DNA from: Nitrosomonas sp.
GTDB taxonomy: Bacteria; Pseudomonadota; Gammaproteobacteria; Burkholderiales; Nitrosomonadaceae
Length of the DNA stretch: 37,871 nucleotides
Reading direction: 5' to 3'
Assembly: GCA_021774055.1 (NCBI GenBank)
Contig: JAJFJL010000081.1
Span: 1 to 37,871 of the forward strand
The notes under the pieces: generated by a model
The model's input: only the letters and a program-made list of their open reading frames with translations
Told to the model about the DNA's origin: nothing
Database searches by the model: none
Position numbers and translations under genes: made by a program
In this document: piece by piece, positions 1 to 8,586 of the stretch
How positions within the stretch are numbered: the stretch's first letter is position 1
Layout of the letters: each line of letters starts with the position of its first letter

Positions 1-382
1 TTAATTTTTCAGCAGCGTTCTCATCGCCACAGATAATATTAATAATATGATATGATTCATTTTCTGATAGGGATTCTATAGTCGACAGGTTGTGTTGCAG
101 TACCTCAATGGTTGCCGGTGTGCTTGTTTAAGAAAAGTTGCATCAATAATGACTGAGAAACCACTCTGATATAGCTGTTTGGCTGTGGTGAGTAAGTGGT
201 GATTAGGTACGCTGACTTGCATCTGCGCTGTAAATTTTATGAATATTTGCTGAATCCGTGTGTGCTTCTGCTTGCAATCCAAAAAGACGTTTACGTTCCA
301 CATCCGAGCGCAGGCGGATCAAGCTCAGTTTCTCCAGTAAGGGCTGGGCTAGTGTGGTTTTTCCAGAGCCAGAACAAAGGAC
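1..382 (-). pseudogene. Decayed P-loop ATPase/kinase gene fragment (AAA / aminoglycoside-phosphotransferase-like family)
   Basis: Read on the minus strand, the first segment (about 382 to 203) gives a Walker A loop, SGSGKTTLAQPLLEKL, followed by RLRSDVERKRLFGL. This is the pattern of the ATP-binding half of bifunctional phosphotransferase/ATPase proteins. The frame stops at 203-205 and homology continues in a second frame with LLTTAKQLYQSGFSVIIDAT, a Walker-B-like strand. It then moves to a third frame, ATIEVLQHNLSTIE, that runs off the left edge. At least two frameshifts are therefore needed, and nothing recognisable precedes the Walker A loop. The upstream end abuts the MITE-like element at 391-512. 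I see a dead fragment with recognisable family motifs. The family assignment is from motif recall and was not searched. Confidence 0.6.
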
Positions 383-524
383 GCTACCCTAGGGCGACCA
401 CATATAAATTTATTAACCTTTAAATTCAATCCACTAAGTAGGCTGACAAAACTAGACCCAAGAGAAAAGTGTTTCTGTATCAATGGGTTGGAAATTTATA
501 TGCGGTCACCCTGGACGCTACCCT
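379..524. mobile_element. MITE-like element (391-512) flanked by 12-bp direct repeats
   Basis: The 122-bp interval 391-512 begins AGGGCGACCACATATAAATT and ends with its near-perfect inverted copy AATTTATATGCGGTCACCCT, giving about 21-bp terminal inverted repeats with two mismatches. It has no coding capacity. The sequence GGACGCTACCCT occurs directly repeated on both sides (379-390 and 513-524), which looks like a 12-bp target duplication. It separates the ATPase pseudogene from further decayed sequence. Other copies are needed to confirm that the direct repeat is target DNA rather than part of the element. Confidence 0.6.
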
Positions 525-783
525 TTATCCAAAATCATGTGGCGATTTGATTGTAATTCAATTATTCGCAGCATGCCCTTCATTCGACCTTTCTCAATCA
601 TATCCAGGGATCATCCTGCAGCATTTCTTCAGTGCTTTCAGCCCAAGTACCAGTGGCATTTCTAATTAATTGTCTGCATCTGGTTGCCTGAGTACTCATA
701 TATGTTAGGATTTTCGTCAGGCACAGAAATATCGTCAAACTTTTTACGCAGCTCAATCTAAAGAACTGGAGATATAGGATCAA
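525..783. other. Unassigned, probably decayed sequence upstream of the carbonic anhydrase gene
   Basis: No intact gene is visible in these 259 bases. On the minus strand one frame reads ELRKKFDDISVPDENPNIYE and then stops. Further downstream in the same frame is GRMKGMLRIIELQSNRHMIL, after several more stops, so this looks like broken coding sequence of a family I do not recognise. The last part must contain the carbonic anhydrase promoter. A ribosome binding site (GGAG) lies about 14 bases before the ATG at 784. Confidence 0.35.
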
Positions 784-1533
784 ATGAGAAAATTTATCAG
801 CGCTATCTTAATCACATTTTTACTATGGACAAGTAACTCATTATCAGAATCTACAGCACCGATTGCCAAAAGTGATGAGCGAAATCAGATGAAAGATATT
901 GTGAGACATATTCTCGAATCCAACGAAGCATTTGTGAAAAACAGACCATCAAGCTATTTCACGCCCTTTATCCACGGTCAAGATCCCATCGCGACCATGG
1001 TGATCTGTGCAGATTCCCGGTTGCATACGCACGCACTTGATATTCATCCTGATGGCGATCTGTTTCTAGTGCGCAACATAGGTAATCAAGTGTCAACCGC
1101 CGAGGGTTCAGTCGAATATGGTATACGTCATTTGCATACGCCAGTGCTTTTTATCATCGGCCACTCATCGTGTGGTGCCGTCGGAGCTGCGATGTCTGAT
1201 TATTCAGAGCTTGAACCGTCAATTAAACGTGAATTGGAAACAATCAAGGTGGTTAGTAATAAACCTGATGACGATGTAGAAGTCAAAAAGAGTGTTGAAG
1301 CCAACGTTAACCACCAAGTTTCAACTGCATTGATAAAATATGCAGCTGATATCAAGGAAGGTCGCCTAACCGTCATTGGTGGCGTCTATGATTTTCGCAA
1401 CGATTACCACCAAGGCAGTGGTCGCCTTGTATTGATAAATGTTAATGGCGAGACAGACCCAGCCGCGATTCGCAAGGTGCAGCCACTCAATCACGATTCT
1501 ATAAAATTAAAGGGGCCAGCCAGCTTGAAATAG
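784..1533 (+). CDS. Beta-class carbonic anhydrase, exported
   Basis: This enzyme interconverts CO2 and bicarbonate using zinc. The 249-residue protein starts with a Sec signal peptide (MRKFISAILITFLLW, probable cleavage near residues 21-25), so it should act in the periplasm rather than the cytoplasm. The beta-class zinc ligands are visible: Cys75 in ICADSR, with Asp77 and Arg79 as the catalytic dyad, and His127 and Cys130 in GHSSCGA. Length and motif spacing fit a complete enzyme. It stands alone: decayed DNA lies upstream and a repeat fragment downstream. An 11-bp inverted repeat spans the stop codon. Periplasmic beta-carbonic anhydrases are known in autotrophic and chemolithotrophic proteobacteria, where supplying inorganic carbon is a plausible role. 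That role is inference. Confidence 0.93.
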   Translation: MRKFISAILITFLLWTSNSLSESTAPIAKSDERNQMKDIVRHILESNEAFVKNRPSSYFTPFIHGQDPIATMVICADSRLHTHALDIHPDGDLFLVRNIGNQVSTAEGSVEYGIRHLHTPVLFIIGHSSCGAVGAAMSDYSELEPSIKRELETIKVVSNKPDDDVEVKKSVEANVNHQVSTALIKYAADIKEGRLTVIGGVYDFRNDYHQGSGRLVLINVNGETDPAAIRKVQPLNHDSIKLKGPASLK

Positions 1534-1559
1534 GACAAGATGATAAAACAAGCTGGCTG
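1517..1559 (+). terminator. Inverted repeat over the carbonic anhydrase stop codon
   Basis: CAGCCAGCTTG (1517-1527) pairs perfectly with CAAGCTGGCTG (1549-1559) across a 21-base loop containing the TAG stop. It is not followed by a T-run, so it may act as an mRNA 3-prime stabiliser or a weak or factor-dependent terminator. Confidence 0.35.
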
Positions 1560-1563
1560 ACTA

Positions 1564-1626
1564 CTTGCATTTTGAATATAAACATAAATCCTGCGCTAGT
1601 TGCCTAATTTATTCCATGCACGTCTC
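1564..1626. repeat. Family B palindromic repeat, right half only (B1)
   Basis: The run from TTGCATTTTGAATATAAACA to the CATGCACGTCTC end matches one arm of the 158-bp family B element seen complete at 9333-9490 and 26242-26399. The central core and the other arm are missing. Its outer end is followed by TTA (1627-1629), the same trinucleotide that flanks the other B copies. It forms the upstream boundary of the truncated PilB/GspE fragment. Confidence 0.75.
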
Positions 1627-1815
1627 TTAGAGGTATATGAATTATTAGCTATTAACGATATGATTCGAAAATATATTTGTAAAGGAGTTACTGCAGATGA
1701 AATTCATAATGTGACTATTAAAGAAGGTATGACACCACTGACACAAAATGCTTTAAAACTTGCCCGAAGGCATTTGATATCATTAGCAGAAGTTTATCGT
1801 ATTCGTCTAGAATAA
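1600..1815 (+). pseudogene. Truncated C-terminus of a PilB/GspE-type secretion ATPase
   Basis: From the residues LEVYELLAINDMIRKYI through TADEIHNVTIKEGMTPLTQN to SLAEVYRIRLE, this frame matches the C-terminal tail of type IV pilus assembly / type II secretion ATPases. That tail has the form YELL..ND.IR..I..G....I......GM.TL...GL.....G.TS..EV.R. Everything upstream (Walker A, Asp box, zinc-binding Cys motif) is absent. The open frame continues 5-prime into repeat B1, and its nominal TTG start lies inside that repeat, so a functional start is unlikely. It sits 21 bases before pilU. I read it as a gene destroyed by insertion of a B element and loss of the 5-prime part. Expression of a 71-residue product cannot be excluded. 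Confidence 0.65.
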
Positions 1816-1836
1816 CCAGATTAGGAAAATCAAATC

Positions 1837-2955
1837 ATGGATCTAACTCCATATTTAAAATTAATGATCGATAAGAATGCTTCAGACTTATTCTTCAGTG
1901 CTGGTACCACCGCCAATATAAAGATTGAAGGCATTATGCAACCGATTGGTAAGCAGGCATTGCTTAATAGTGATGTTAAACAGCTAGCCTATAGCATTAT
2001 GAATGACCACCAAATTAAAGAATTTGAAGCTGACCTTGAAATGAACCTTGCTGTTTCAGCAAAAGGTATTGGTAGATTTAGAGCAAATATATATCGACAA
2101 CGTGGCAGTGTAGCAATGGTAATGCGCTATATCAAACATCATATCCCTTCAATAGAAACACTTAATCTGCCAGTAATATTGAAAAAACTTATCTTAGAGC
2201 CAAGAGGCCTGGTACTTGTTGTTGGCTCGACAGGGTCAGGAAAATCAACAACTCTAGCATCAATGGTTGACCATCGTAATGCCAATATGAGAGGCCATAT
2301 ATTAACCATTGAAGATCCTATTGAATTTGTTTATAAGCATAAAAAATCGGTTGTTGATCAGCGTGAAGTTGGATTAGACACCTTAAGCTATGATAATGCA
2401 TTAAAAAATGCTATGCGCGAAGCACCTGATGTTATTCTAATCGGTGAAGTCCGTGATCAAGCAACTATGCAGCATGCCATAGCCTATGCTGAAACTGGGC
2501 ATCTATGTATATCAACCTTACATGCCAATAATGCCTACCAATCACTTGAACGAATATTTAATTTCTTTGATAAGTCAGCACATAAACAATTGTGCGATGA
2601 CTTATCACTTAATTTACGTGCAGTTATTTCTCAGCGACTATTGATAGGTAAAGACCAGAAACGAACTGTTGCTGTAGAAATCATGCTTAACTCACCATAT
2701 ATTTCAAATTTAATTAAAAAAGGAGAAATTGAGAAAATACGAGATGCTATGGAACAAAATAAGGACCTTGGTATGCAAACATTCGATGATTCAATATATA
2801 CACTTTATAAGGCAGGAAAGGTAGGGCTGGACGAGGCACTTGAAAATGCAGATTCAAGAAATAATTTACAAACAAGAATCAGCTTATCACAAGGAACAGA
2901 TAGTATAAAAGAAACTAATGACCCTACGATTTCAGAAGATAACCTTAGAATCTAG
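1837..2955 (+). CDS. pilU: Type IV pilus retraction ATPase PilU
   Basis: This is a cytoplasmic hexameric motor ATPase that works with PilT to depolymerise type IV pili. The 372-residue protein has the full family set: an N-terminal PAS-like domain (about 1-110), Walker A GSTGSGKST (130-138), an Asp box, Walker B DVILIGEVRD (198-207), and the His box GHLCISTLHANN (221-232). I call PilU rather than PilT because of the length and the C-terminal GMQTFDDSIYTLYKAGKVG followed by a polar tail of about 45 residues. AGGA sits about 9 bases before the ATG. No pilT is present in the window. Its immediate upstream neighbour is the broken PilB/GspE-like fragment. Confidence 0.88.
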   Translation: MDLTPYLKLMIDKNASDLFFSAGTTANIKIEGIMQPIGKQALLNSDVKQLAYSIMNDHQIKEFEADLEMNLAVSAKGIGRFRANIYRQRGSVAMVMRYIKHHIPSIETLNLPVILKKLILEPRGLVLVVGSTGSGKSTTLASMVDHRNANMRGHILTIEDPIEFVYKHKKSVVDQREVGLDTLSYDNALKNAMREAPDVILIGEVRDQATMQHAIAYAETGHLCISTLHANNAYQSLERIFNFFDKSAHKQLCDDLSLNLRAVISQRLLIGKDQKRTVAVEIMLNSPYISNLIKKGEIEKIRDAMEQNKDLGMQTFDDSIYTLYKAGKVGLDEALENADSRNNLQTRISLSQGTDSIKETNDPTISEDNLRI

Positions 2956-3003
2956 GTGGGAATAAAATAATTTATACAATAAGTTAAAGCTGCAAGCTAA
3001 CGA

Positions 3004-4095
3004 TTAGTTTGTAGACTTAAATTGACCTGCTATATAAATGAATTCTTCAAAAGTCTCTACAAAAGCATCCGTAATATCAGGGTCAAAATGTTTATTACGC
3101 CCACCAATAATAACCTCGCGTGCTGCATCAACAGACATTGCTGATTTATAAACACGTTTCGTCGTGATGGCATCAAACACATCAGCTAACGCCATAAATC
3201 TGGCAGAGATGGGAATATTATTGCCAACAAGACAATCTGGATAGCCATTACCATCCCATCGTTCATGGTGCCAGTGAGCAATCTCTTTTGCTAAAATAAG
3301 AAACGCGACAGGTTGACTGACATCTTCCTCAGCAAGTTCAATCGCCTGCGCTCCCATTGCAGCATGAGTTCGCATTATTTTCCATTCTTCATTATCAAGT
3401 GGGCCAGGTTTAAGTAAAATACTATCAGGAATACCAACTTTACCAATATCATGTAGTGGGGCTGACCTAATAAGCAAGGAAATGAAGTTATCAGTTAATA
3501 CCTTGCTGAAATGTGGGTGATTCTGTAATTGTTTTGCTAGAATCTCAACATAAGCCTGCGTACGTTTAATATGTTCACCTGTTTCTGGATCACGAATTTC
3601 AGCCAGATGCGCTAAAGCACGAATACTAATGTTTTGAATAATTTGATTTTCTTCCATGCGCCGCTCAACTTCTAATTCAAGAAATTTATTCTTATCATTA
3701 AGAAAATTTTGAGCAAGTTTTAAAGTAAGCTGCGCTTTTACACGAGCCAACATAATTAATGGTCTAATTGGTTTAGCAATATAATCAATAGCACCAAGCT
3801 GCAAGCCCTTATATTCAGCTTCTTCTGAATCCATTGCTGTAAAAAAAATAACCGGAATATCTTTAGTGACAGGATTTTCCTTTAATCTTTTTAAAACTGT
3901 ATAGCCGTCCATACCAGGCATTACAATATCAAGTAATATTAAATCTGGGAGTGGCTTTAAAAGCGCCATTTCCAAAGCATGCTTACCAGAATTAGCAGCG
4001 CGAACTTTATATTCTTCAACTAGTGTTGCATTCAAAACAGCAAGGTTTGCTGGTTCGTCATCAACAATAAGTATTGTTTGGGCACTTATAGACAT
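3004..4095 (-). CDS. Response regulator with HD-GYP c-di-GMP phosphodiesterase domain
   Basis: The N-terminal receiver domain (about 6-120) has the acidic pocket Asp12/Asp13, the phospho-acceptor Asp56 in LLDIVMP, Thr86 and Lys108. A helical linker (about 125-155) leads to an HD-GYP domain (about 155-350) with HDIGKVGIPD (His215-Asp216) and HHERWDGNGYP (276-286), so the catalytic signature is intact. HD-GYP proteins typically hydrolyse cyclic di-GMP and thereby favour motility over sessile growth. The gene is divergent from the substrate-binding protein / hybrid kinase pair, with a 164-bp shared upstream region, which makes it the likely output of that kinase. Partnership is inferred from position only. 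The pilus and flagellar neighbours are plausible targets of the c-di-GMP change. Confidence 0.9.
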   Translation of the reverse strand: MSISAQTILIVDDEPANLAVLNATLVEEYKVRAANSGKHALEMALLKPLPDLILLDIVMPGMDGYTVLKRLKENPVTKDIPVIFFTAMDSEEAEYKGLQLGAIDYIAKPIRPLIMLARVKAQLTLKLAQNFLNDKNKFLELEVERRMEENQIIQNISIRALAHLAEIRDPETGEHIKRTQAYVEILAKQLQNHPHFSKVLTDNFISLLIRSAPLHDIGKVGIPDSILLKPGPLDNEEWKIMRTHAAMGAQAIELAEEDVSQPVAFLILAKEIAHWHHERWDGNGYPDCLVGNNIPISARFMALADVFDAITTKRVYKSAMSVDAAREVIIGGRNKHFDPDITDAFVETFEEFIYIAGQFKSTN

Positions 4096-4259
4096 GTCTC
4101 TGTATTTAAAATTAAATTATATGAATTATCTCACTACTCTAACGCATCTAGGACTCAAATTGTATGGGTTATTACCGTTTCGTTTCAACTCACTGAAATA
4201 TGGATCATTTTATCTAAAGTAACCAAAATATAAGAGACAATTAATTTAATCAAATCAAA

Positions 4260-5279
4260 ATGATAAATCAAAATAGAAAAATAAAATTATATCCTGTTTT
4301 ATTTATTTTAGCCTGTATTTTAAGTTTTGTTTTAGTAACACCATATTCAAAACCAGGCTCACAAGAAAACTCGATAAAAATAGGGATCAATGAGTGGACT
4401 GGGTATGACCCATTTATTTTGGCAGATAAGGTCGGTTTTTTTGAAAAAAATAATGTTTCAGTTGAAATAAAAAGATTTGCTTCTGCAACAGATGAAGTTG
4501 AAGCACTTAAAAACGGGGAAATACACGGTGGTGGTTTTACACTTGATGAAGCATTTTCTATAATCGATTCAGGATTTAACAGTAAAATTGTCCTAGTAGT
4601 CGATTATTCAATGGGCGGCGACATGCTTGTCGGCCAAAAAGAAGTTACTAATACCCGTCAACTTGTAGGTAAAACCATAGGTTTTGAAGGTAGTGTAGTG
4701 GGTGAATTTTTACTTGATAGAGCACTACGAGAAAGTCATGTAAAAAGAAACCAGGTTAAATTGATTGATATTCAAGCGGATGAGTGGTTATCAGCTTTTA
4801 AAGAAAAAAAGATAGATGCTTTAGTATGCTTCAACCCTATCGCAACAAGATTATTGCATGACTATGAAGCTAATCTTTTATTTAGTTCAGCTGACATGCC
4901 GTTTGAAATTATTGATGTACTATTATTTTCCGCATCATTCTATGACAGCAATCAACTTGCAATTACCAATATCCTTAAGGCATGGTTTGAGACATTGCAA
5001 TATATTACAACTGACCTTGAAGAAGCTGCCGATATCATTTCTATTGAAAAAAATATATCACCTAAAGAATATAAAACCAGCTTAAATGATCTTATATCCG
5101 TTGATTTTGAAACAAATAAAGCAATTATGGATGCCAGGTCAAATGAAAATATTTATAAATATTCTCAAGTAATCGTTGATTTTATGCTGACAGAAGGCTT
5201 ACTTCTACAAAGGATTAATACCGACGATATTTTCCAAGCAGAAATATTATTTGCATTGGACCTAGATTCGGAGAGCTAA
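4260..5279 (+). CDS. Periplasmic substrate-binding protein (NMT1/SsuA-like), paired with a sensor kinase
   Basis: The 339-residue protein begins with a basic, hydrophobic N-terminus (residues 8-27), an uncleaved or cleaved signal segment. It continues with IKIGINEWTGYDPFILADKV (39-58), typical of NMT1/SsuA/TauA periplasmic binding proteins for nitrate, sulfonates or thiamine precursors. The motif VGKTIGFEGSVVGEFLLDRA (136-155) also fits. There is no permease or ATPase gene beside it. The next gene is a hybrid histidine kinase starting 6 bases after the stop, with a ribosome binding site (GGAGAG) inside this gene's end. This suggests the protein delivers ligand information to the kinase rather than serving transport. 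The ligand cannot be told from sequence. Confidence 0.82.
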   Translation: MINQNRKIKLYPVLFILACILSFVLVTPYSKPGSQENSIKIGINEWTGYDPFILADKVGFFEKNNVSVEIKRFASATDEVEALKNGEIHGGGFTLDEAFSIIDSGFNSKIVLVVDYSMGGDMLVGQKEVTNTRQLVGKTIGFEGSVVGEFLLDRALRESHVKRNQVKLIDIQADEWLSAFKEKKIDALVCFNPIATRLLHDYEANLLFSSADMPFEIIDVLLFSASFYDSNQLAITNILKAWFETLQYITTDLEEAADIISIEKNISPKEYKTSLNDLISVDFETNKAIMDARSNENIYKYSQVIVDFMLTEGLLLQRINTDDIFQAEILFALDLDSES

Positions 5280-5285
5280 AAAGAT

Positions 5286-8200
5286 ATGAAATACTACGCA
5301 TTCAAAACAATCCGCAGCAAATTAACATTCTGGTTTATTGTTGTTGCATTGATACCACTATCAGTTGCGTTATTAATAACTTATGATCAAAGAACAAAAG
5401 CCATGGAAGTTACTACACTTGAAAAACTTTCTGCAATAAGAGATCTAAAAGTAGGACGTTTACATGACTGGTTATTAGAAAGGTCTCACGACATTGGAGT
5501 TATTGCTAGGAATATTGAAGATACAAGTTTAGATCACCTTATTGCCAAAGATCGTAATCAAACCACAGATCTAGCAGAAATAGATCATATTAGAAATAGA
5601 TTAAAATACAATATTTTAGGGCGTACAGCGTATGACACTATGTTTATTATTAATCCTACAACTGGGAAAATAATAATATCAACCAAAACTAAACTGGAAG
5701 GTGTCAATAAATTAATAGATTCTTATTTCTTAAACGTCATGCAGTCACAGAAAAGTTATATCCAAGATATTTACTACTCAGAACTACTTGCTAAAAATAC
5801 TATGGCTTTCTCAGAGCCTATATTTTATCAACGTCATGGTGATGGTGAGCATATTATTGGAATACTTGTTGCACTCATTGACTTAGAAAACTCTCTGTAT
5901 AAAATCCTGTTAGATAGAGTTGGGTTAGGTAAAACAGGTGAAACTTTTATTGTTAATCACAATACTATCGCTTTAAGCAGACTACGCTGGCATAACAATG
6001 AGCAATTGGATTTCAAGTTATCAGCCCAGGCTGCTACAAATGCTTCACAAGGTAAAACAGGCGTGTTAATAGCAAAAGATTATCGCGGTGAAGAAGTGGT
6101 ATCTGCCTATACTTATCTTCCTAAAACAGGTTGGGGGTTTATTAGTGAGCAAGACGTAAGTGAATTGAATGCACCGATTAAAGATATGCTATTCAATTTT
6201 TTATTATTGTTTTTTATCTCTCTACTTTTGATTCTTATCGCAGCATATTACGTTGGCAAAAATTTGTCTGCGCCTATTATCAGCATAAACAATGCTGCAA
6301 AAAGAATTAGAGCCGGGGATTATTCAATTAGAAATATAATTAATTCCAGAGATGAACTTGGTTCTCTTGCAGAATCTATTAATGAAATGTCAGGCTCAAT
6401 TGAGTCAAAAATTGCCCTTCAATTAAAAGCCAATCAGCAACTAACAAAACAAGCGCAAGAACTAACCATAGCTCGTCTTCGTGCAGAAGATGCTAACCGA
6501 GCAAAAAGCTACTTTTTAGCAAATATGAGCCATGAAATACGCACCCCAATGAATGCAATTATTGGATTCAGCCATTTGTTAAAAAATGATAATTTAACAC
6601 CGAAACAGTCTGATCGATTAGTTAAAATTAATGCGGCTGCAAACCATCTACTCAAAGTTATTAATGACATTCTTGATCTATCCAAGATAGAAGCCGGCAA
6701 ACTAACTTTAGAAAACTCTAATTTTTGCCTTGCAGAAGTTTTTGATAATATACGATCAATGTTAAATGAAAAAGCAAAAGAAAAAGAGTTAATATTTAAC
6801 ATGGATTTTGATGCTGTACCGAACTGGCTCAAAGGAGACCATACACGTCTTCGTCAAGCCTTACTTAATATCGCAAATAACGCGGTTAAATTCTCAAAAC
6901 AAGGAACTATTTTCTTCCGCGCCAAAAAAATTCAAGAGCAAAACAATAAAATCTTAGTACGCTTCGAAGTTCAGGATTGTGGTATTGGGGTAGCGGCAGA
7001 AAGACTGCCTCGTCTATTTAAAGCTTTTGAACAGCTTGACCCTTCAACTTCACGTAAATTTGGCGGTACCGGCTTAGGTTTGGCAATTACGCGTCATATC
7101 GCAGAGTTAATGGAGGGGGAAGTAGGAGTAGAAAGTGAAATTGGCAAAGGAAGCACCTTTTGGTTTACTGCTAAGTTTTCCTATGGCCATAAGGAATTAA
7201 ATTCCAATTTAACTACAGTTAACAACACTGAAACTGTATTACAAACATCTCATGCTGGCGCAAATATCTTATTAGTTGAGGATAATGCTATTAATCGTGA
7301 AGTTGCATTAGATATGTTGAGCGATGTAAATTTAGTAGTTGATTTGGCAGAAAATGGTCAGGAAGCTGTCGATAAAGTTAGTAACTTTGATTATGATTTA
7401 ATCCTAATGGATGTGCAAATGCCTGTGATGGATGGACTTGAAGCAACACGTTTAATTCGTTCACTAGAAGGAAAAGATAAAATTCCAATTTTGGCAATGA
7501 CTGCCAATATTTTTGCAGAAGACCGTGTGTCTTGCAAGGAAGCCGGCATGAATGATTTTGTGGCTAAACCTGTCAATATAGAAAAACTGTACTTGACGCT
7601 TATTAAATGGCTTCCTAGGCGTGATTTTGTCGTAGCAAAGATGCCCCATAAATCTTCTAGCATCATGCCAGAATACAACACATATTTACGCCAACAGTTG
7701 GCAGAAATAGATGGTATTGATGCTACATTTGGATTAAGTAATTTACGTAACAACATAGCAAAATATGTACAGTTGCTACATCAGTTTGATATCAATCACT
7801 GCAACGATATGAGTCAGTTGAGAGCCAAACTGACAGAAGGTAAGTTTAATGAAGCAAAACTTATCACACACACACTTAAAGGCACGACTGGCACACTTGG
7901 CTTAGCACGATTACAAACACTGACCCAAAAACTAAATAAGAATTTACAACCTTATGATGGTGGTGAATATAACAATGAAATTAATCAACTTATTGATACT
8001 ATTGAATTAGAGCAACATACTTTCCATCAGGCATTATCTAATATTGATGAGCAAAAGAATTTTATTCAAAAAACTGAATTAGATCCTAATAAAGGACAGA
8101 TAATTCTGAAGCGTCTTAATACACTATTAAGTATGTCAGATACTCAAGCTAACAATATGTTTGCAGAATCTAAAGAGCTAATGAAATCACTATATGGCGC

Positions 8201-8294
8201 ACCAGCAGAGAAACTTGGTCAGCAAATAGAGGCATTTGATTATCAAGGAGCACTAGAAACTATAAAAACCATGCTAACTATTGAGCCAAAATAG
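5286..8294 (+). CDS. Hybrid sensor histidine kinase (Cache-HAMP-HisKA-HATPase-REC-HPt)
   Basis: The 1002-residue inner-membrane kinase has TM1 at about 13-32, a large periplasmic Cache-type sensor (about 35-298) and TM2 at about 300-322. The HAMP domain is at about 322-375. The dimerisation/phosphoacceptor helix has His416 in [10 protein letters not shown]. The ATPase has an N-box around NIANNAVKF (528-536), G1 at Asp564 and GGTGLGL (593-599). The receiver domain has Asp709 in LILMDVQMP and Lys761. The C-terminal HPt domain has His862 in HTLKG. All phosphorelay residues are present, so the His-Asp-His part of a relay is complete in one chain and only a terminal response regulator is needed. 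The divergent HD-GYP regulator is the obvious candidate. It is co-transcribed with the binding protein. The gene ends at repeat A0, whose outer stem plus T-run can terminate transcription. Confidence 0.93.
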   Translation: MKYYAFKTIRSKLTFWFIVVALIPLSVALLITYDQRTKAMEVTTLEKLSAIRDLKVGRLHDWLLERSHDIGVIARNIEDTSLDHLIAKDRNQTTDLAEIDHIRNRLKYNILGRTAYDTMFIINPTTGKIIISTKTKLEGVNKLIDSYFLNVMQSQKSYIQDIYYSELLAKNTMAFSEPIFYQRHGDGEHIIGILVALIDLENSLYKILLDRVGLGKTGETFIVNHNTIALSRLRWHNNEQLDFKLSAQAATNASQGKTGVLIAKDYRGEEVVSAYTYLPKTGWGFISEQDVSELNAPIKDMLFNFLLLFFISLLLILIAAYYVGKNLSAPIISINNAAKRIRAGDYSIRNIINSRDELGSLAESINEMSGSIESKIALQLKANQQLTKQAQELTIARLRAEDANRAKSYFLANMSHEIRTPMNAIIGFSHLLKNDNLTPKQSDRLVKINAAANHLLKVINDILDLSKIEAGKLTLENSNFCLAEVFDNIRSMLNEKAKEKELIFNMDFDAVPNWLKGDHTRLRQALLNIANNAVKFSKQGTIFFRAKKIQEQNNKILVRFEVQDCGIGVAAERLPRLFKAFEQLDPSTSRKFGGTGLGLAITRHIAELMEGEVGVESEIGKGSTFWFTAKFSYGHKELNSNLTTVNNTETVLQTSHAGANILLVEDNAINREVALDMLSDVNLVVDLAENGQEAVDKVSNFDYDLILMDVQMPVMDGLEATRLIRSLEGKDKIPILAMTANIFAEDRVSCKEAGMNDFVAKPVNIEKLYLTLIKWLPRRDFVVAKMPHKSSSIMPEYNTYLRQQLAEIDGIDATFGLSNLRNNIAKYVQLLHQFDINHCNDMSQLRAKLTEGKFNEAKLITHTLKGTTGTLGLARLQTLTQKLNKNLQPYDGGEYNNEINQLIDTIELEQHTFHQALSNIDEQKNFIQKTELDPNKGQIILKRLNTLLSMSDTQANNMFAESKELMKSLYGAPAEKLGQQIEAFDYQGALETIKTMLTIEPK

Positions 8295-8297
8295 AAC

Positions 8298-8527
8298 TGG
8301 CACCTAGATCACTGCAAGTGATCGTACACATTTTGTAGGATCACTTGCAGTGATCTAGGAGCCTGTCGGACTTATGATTTCGAAGCGAAAATTTGGAGAA
8401 TCGAGGCCAAATTATCACCGGTTTGAGGCGAATATTTGGTATATTTAACGAAAACTGGGGAGGATTTGGACCGATTTCTCCGAATTTGCAGCCGAAACTC
8501 ATAAGTCCGACAGGCTCCTAGGTGCCA
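8298..8527. repeat. Family A palindromic element (A0), interrupted by a nested MITE
   Basis: The parent element is 8303-8358 plus 8518-8522. It begins CCTAGATCACTGCAAGTGAT and its opposite arm reads ATCACTTGCAGTGATCTAG, forming a long hairpin. Flanks are TGGCA (left) and TGCCA (right), one mismatch from a 5-bp target duplication like those at the other A copies. This copy is much shorter inside than the 161-162 bp copies. A second element is inserted in its right arm. Confidence 0.78.
8359..8517. mobile_element. 159-bp MITE nested in repeat A0, flanked by CTAG
   Basis: The termini are a perfect 19-bp inverted repeat, GAGCCTGTCGGACTTATGA (8359-8377) and its complement (8499-8517). Both sides are flanked by CTAG (8355-8358, 8518-8521). 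Removing the element and one CTAG restores an uninterrupted family A palindrome. The interior has no open frame and also shows weak arm symmetry. The parent transposase is not in the window. Confidence 0.82.
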
Positions 8528-8586
8528 GTTTTTTCTCGGTAAGAACAAATGTTTCTATGGAGTATGCCGACCTTTGAACATTAAGT

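Larger units (their letters stand above)
8295..8534 (+). terminator. Terminator-like outer stem with T-run for the hybrid kinase operon
   Basis: AACTGGCACCTAG (8295-8307) is a perfect 13-bp inverted match of CTAGGTGCCAGTT (8518-8530), followed by a T-run (8529-8534). Without the nested MITE this would be a compact intrinsic terminator between the convergent kinase and flgA genes. With it the loop is about 210 bases, although the inner arms also fold. Confidence 0.55.
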
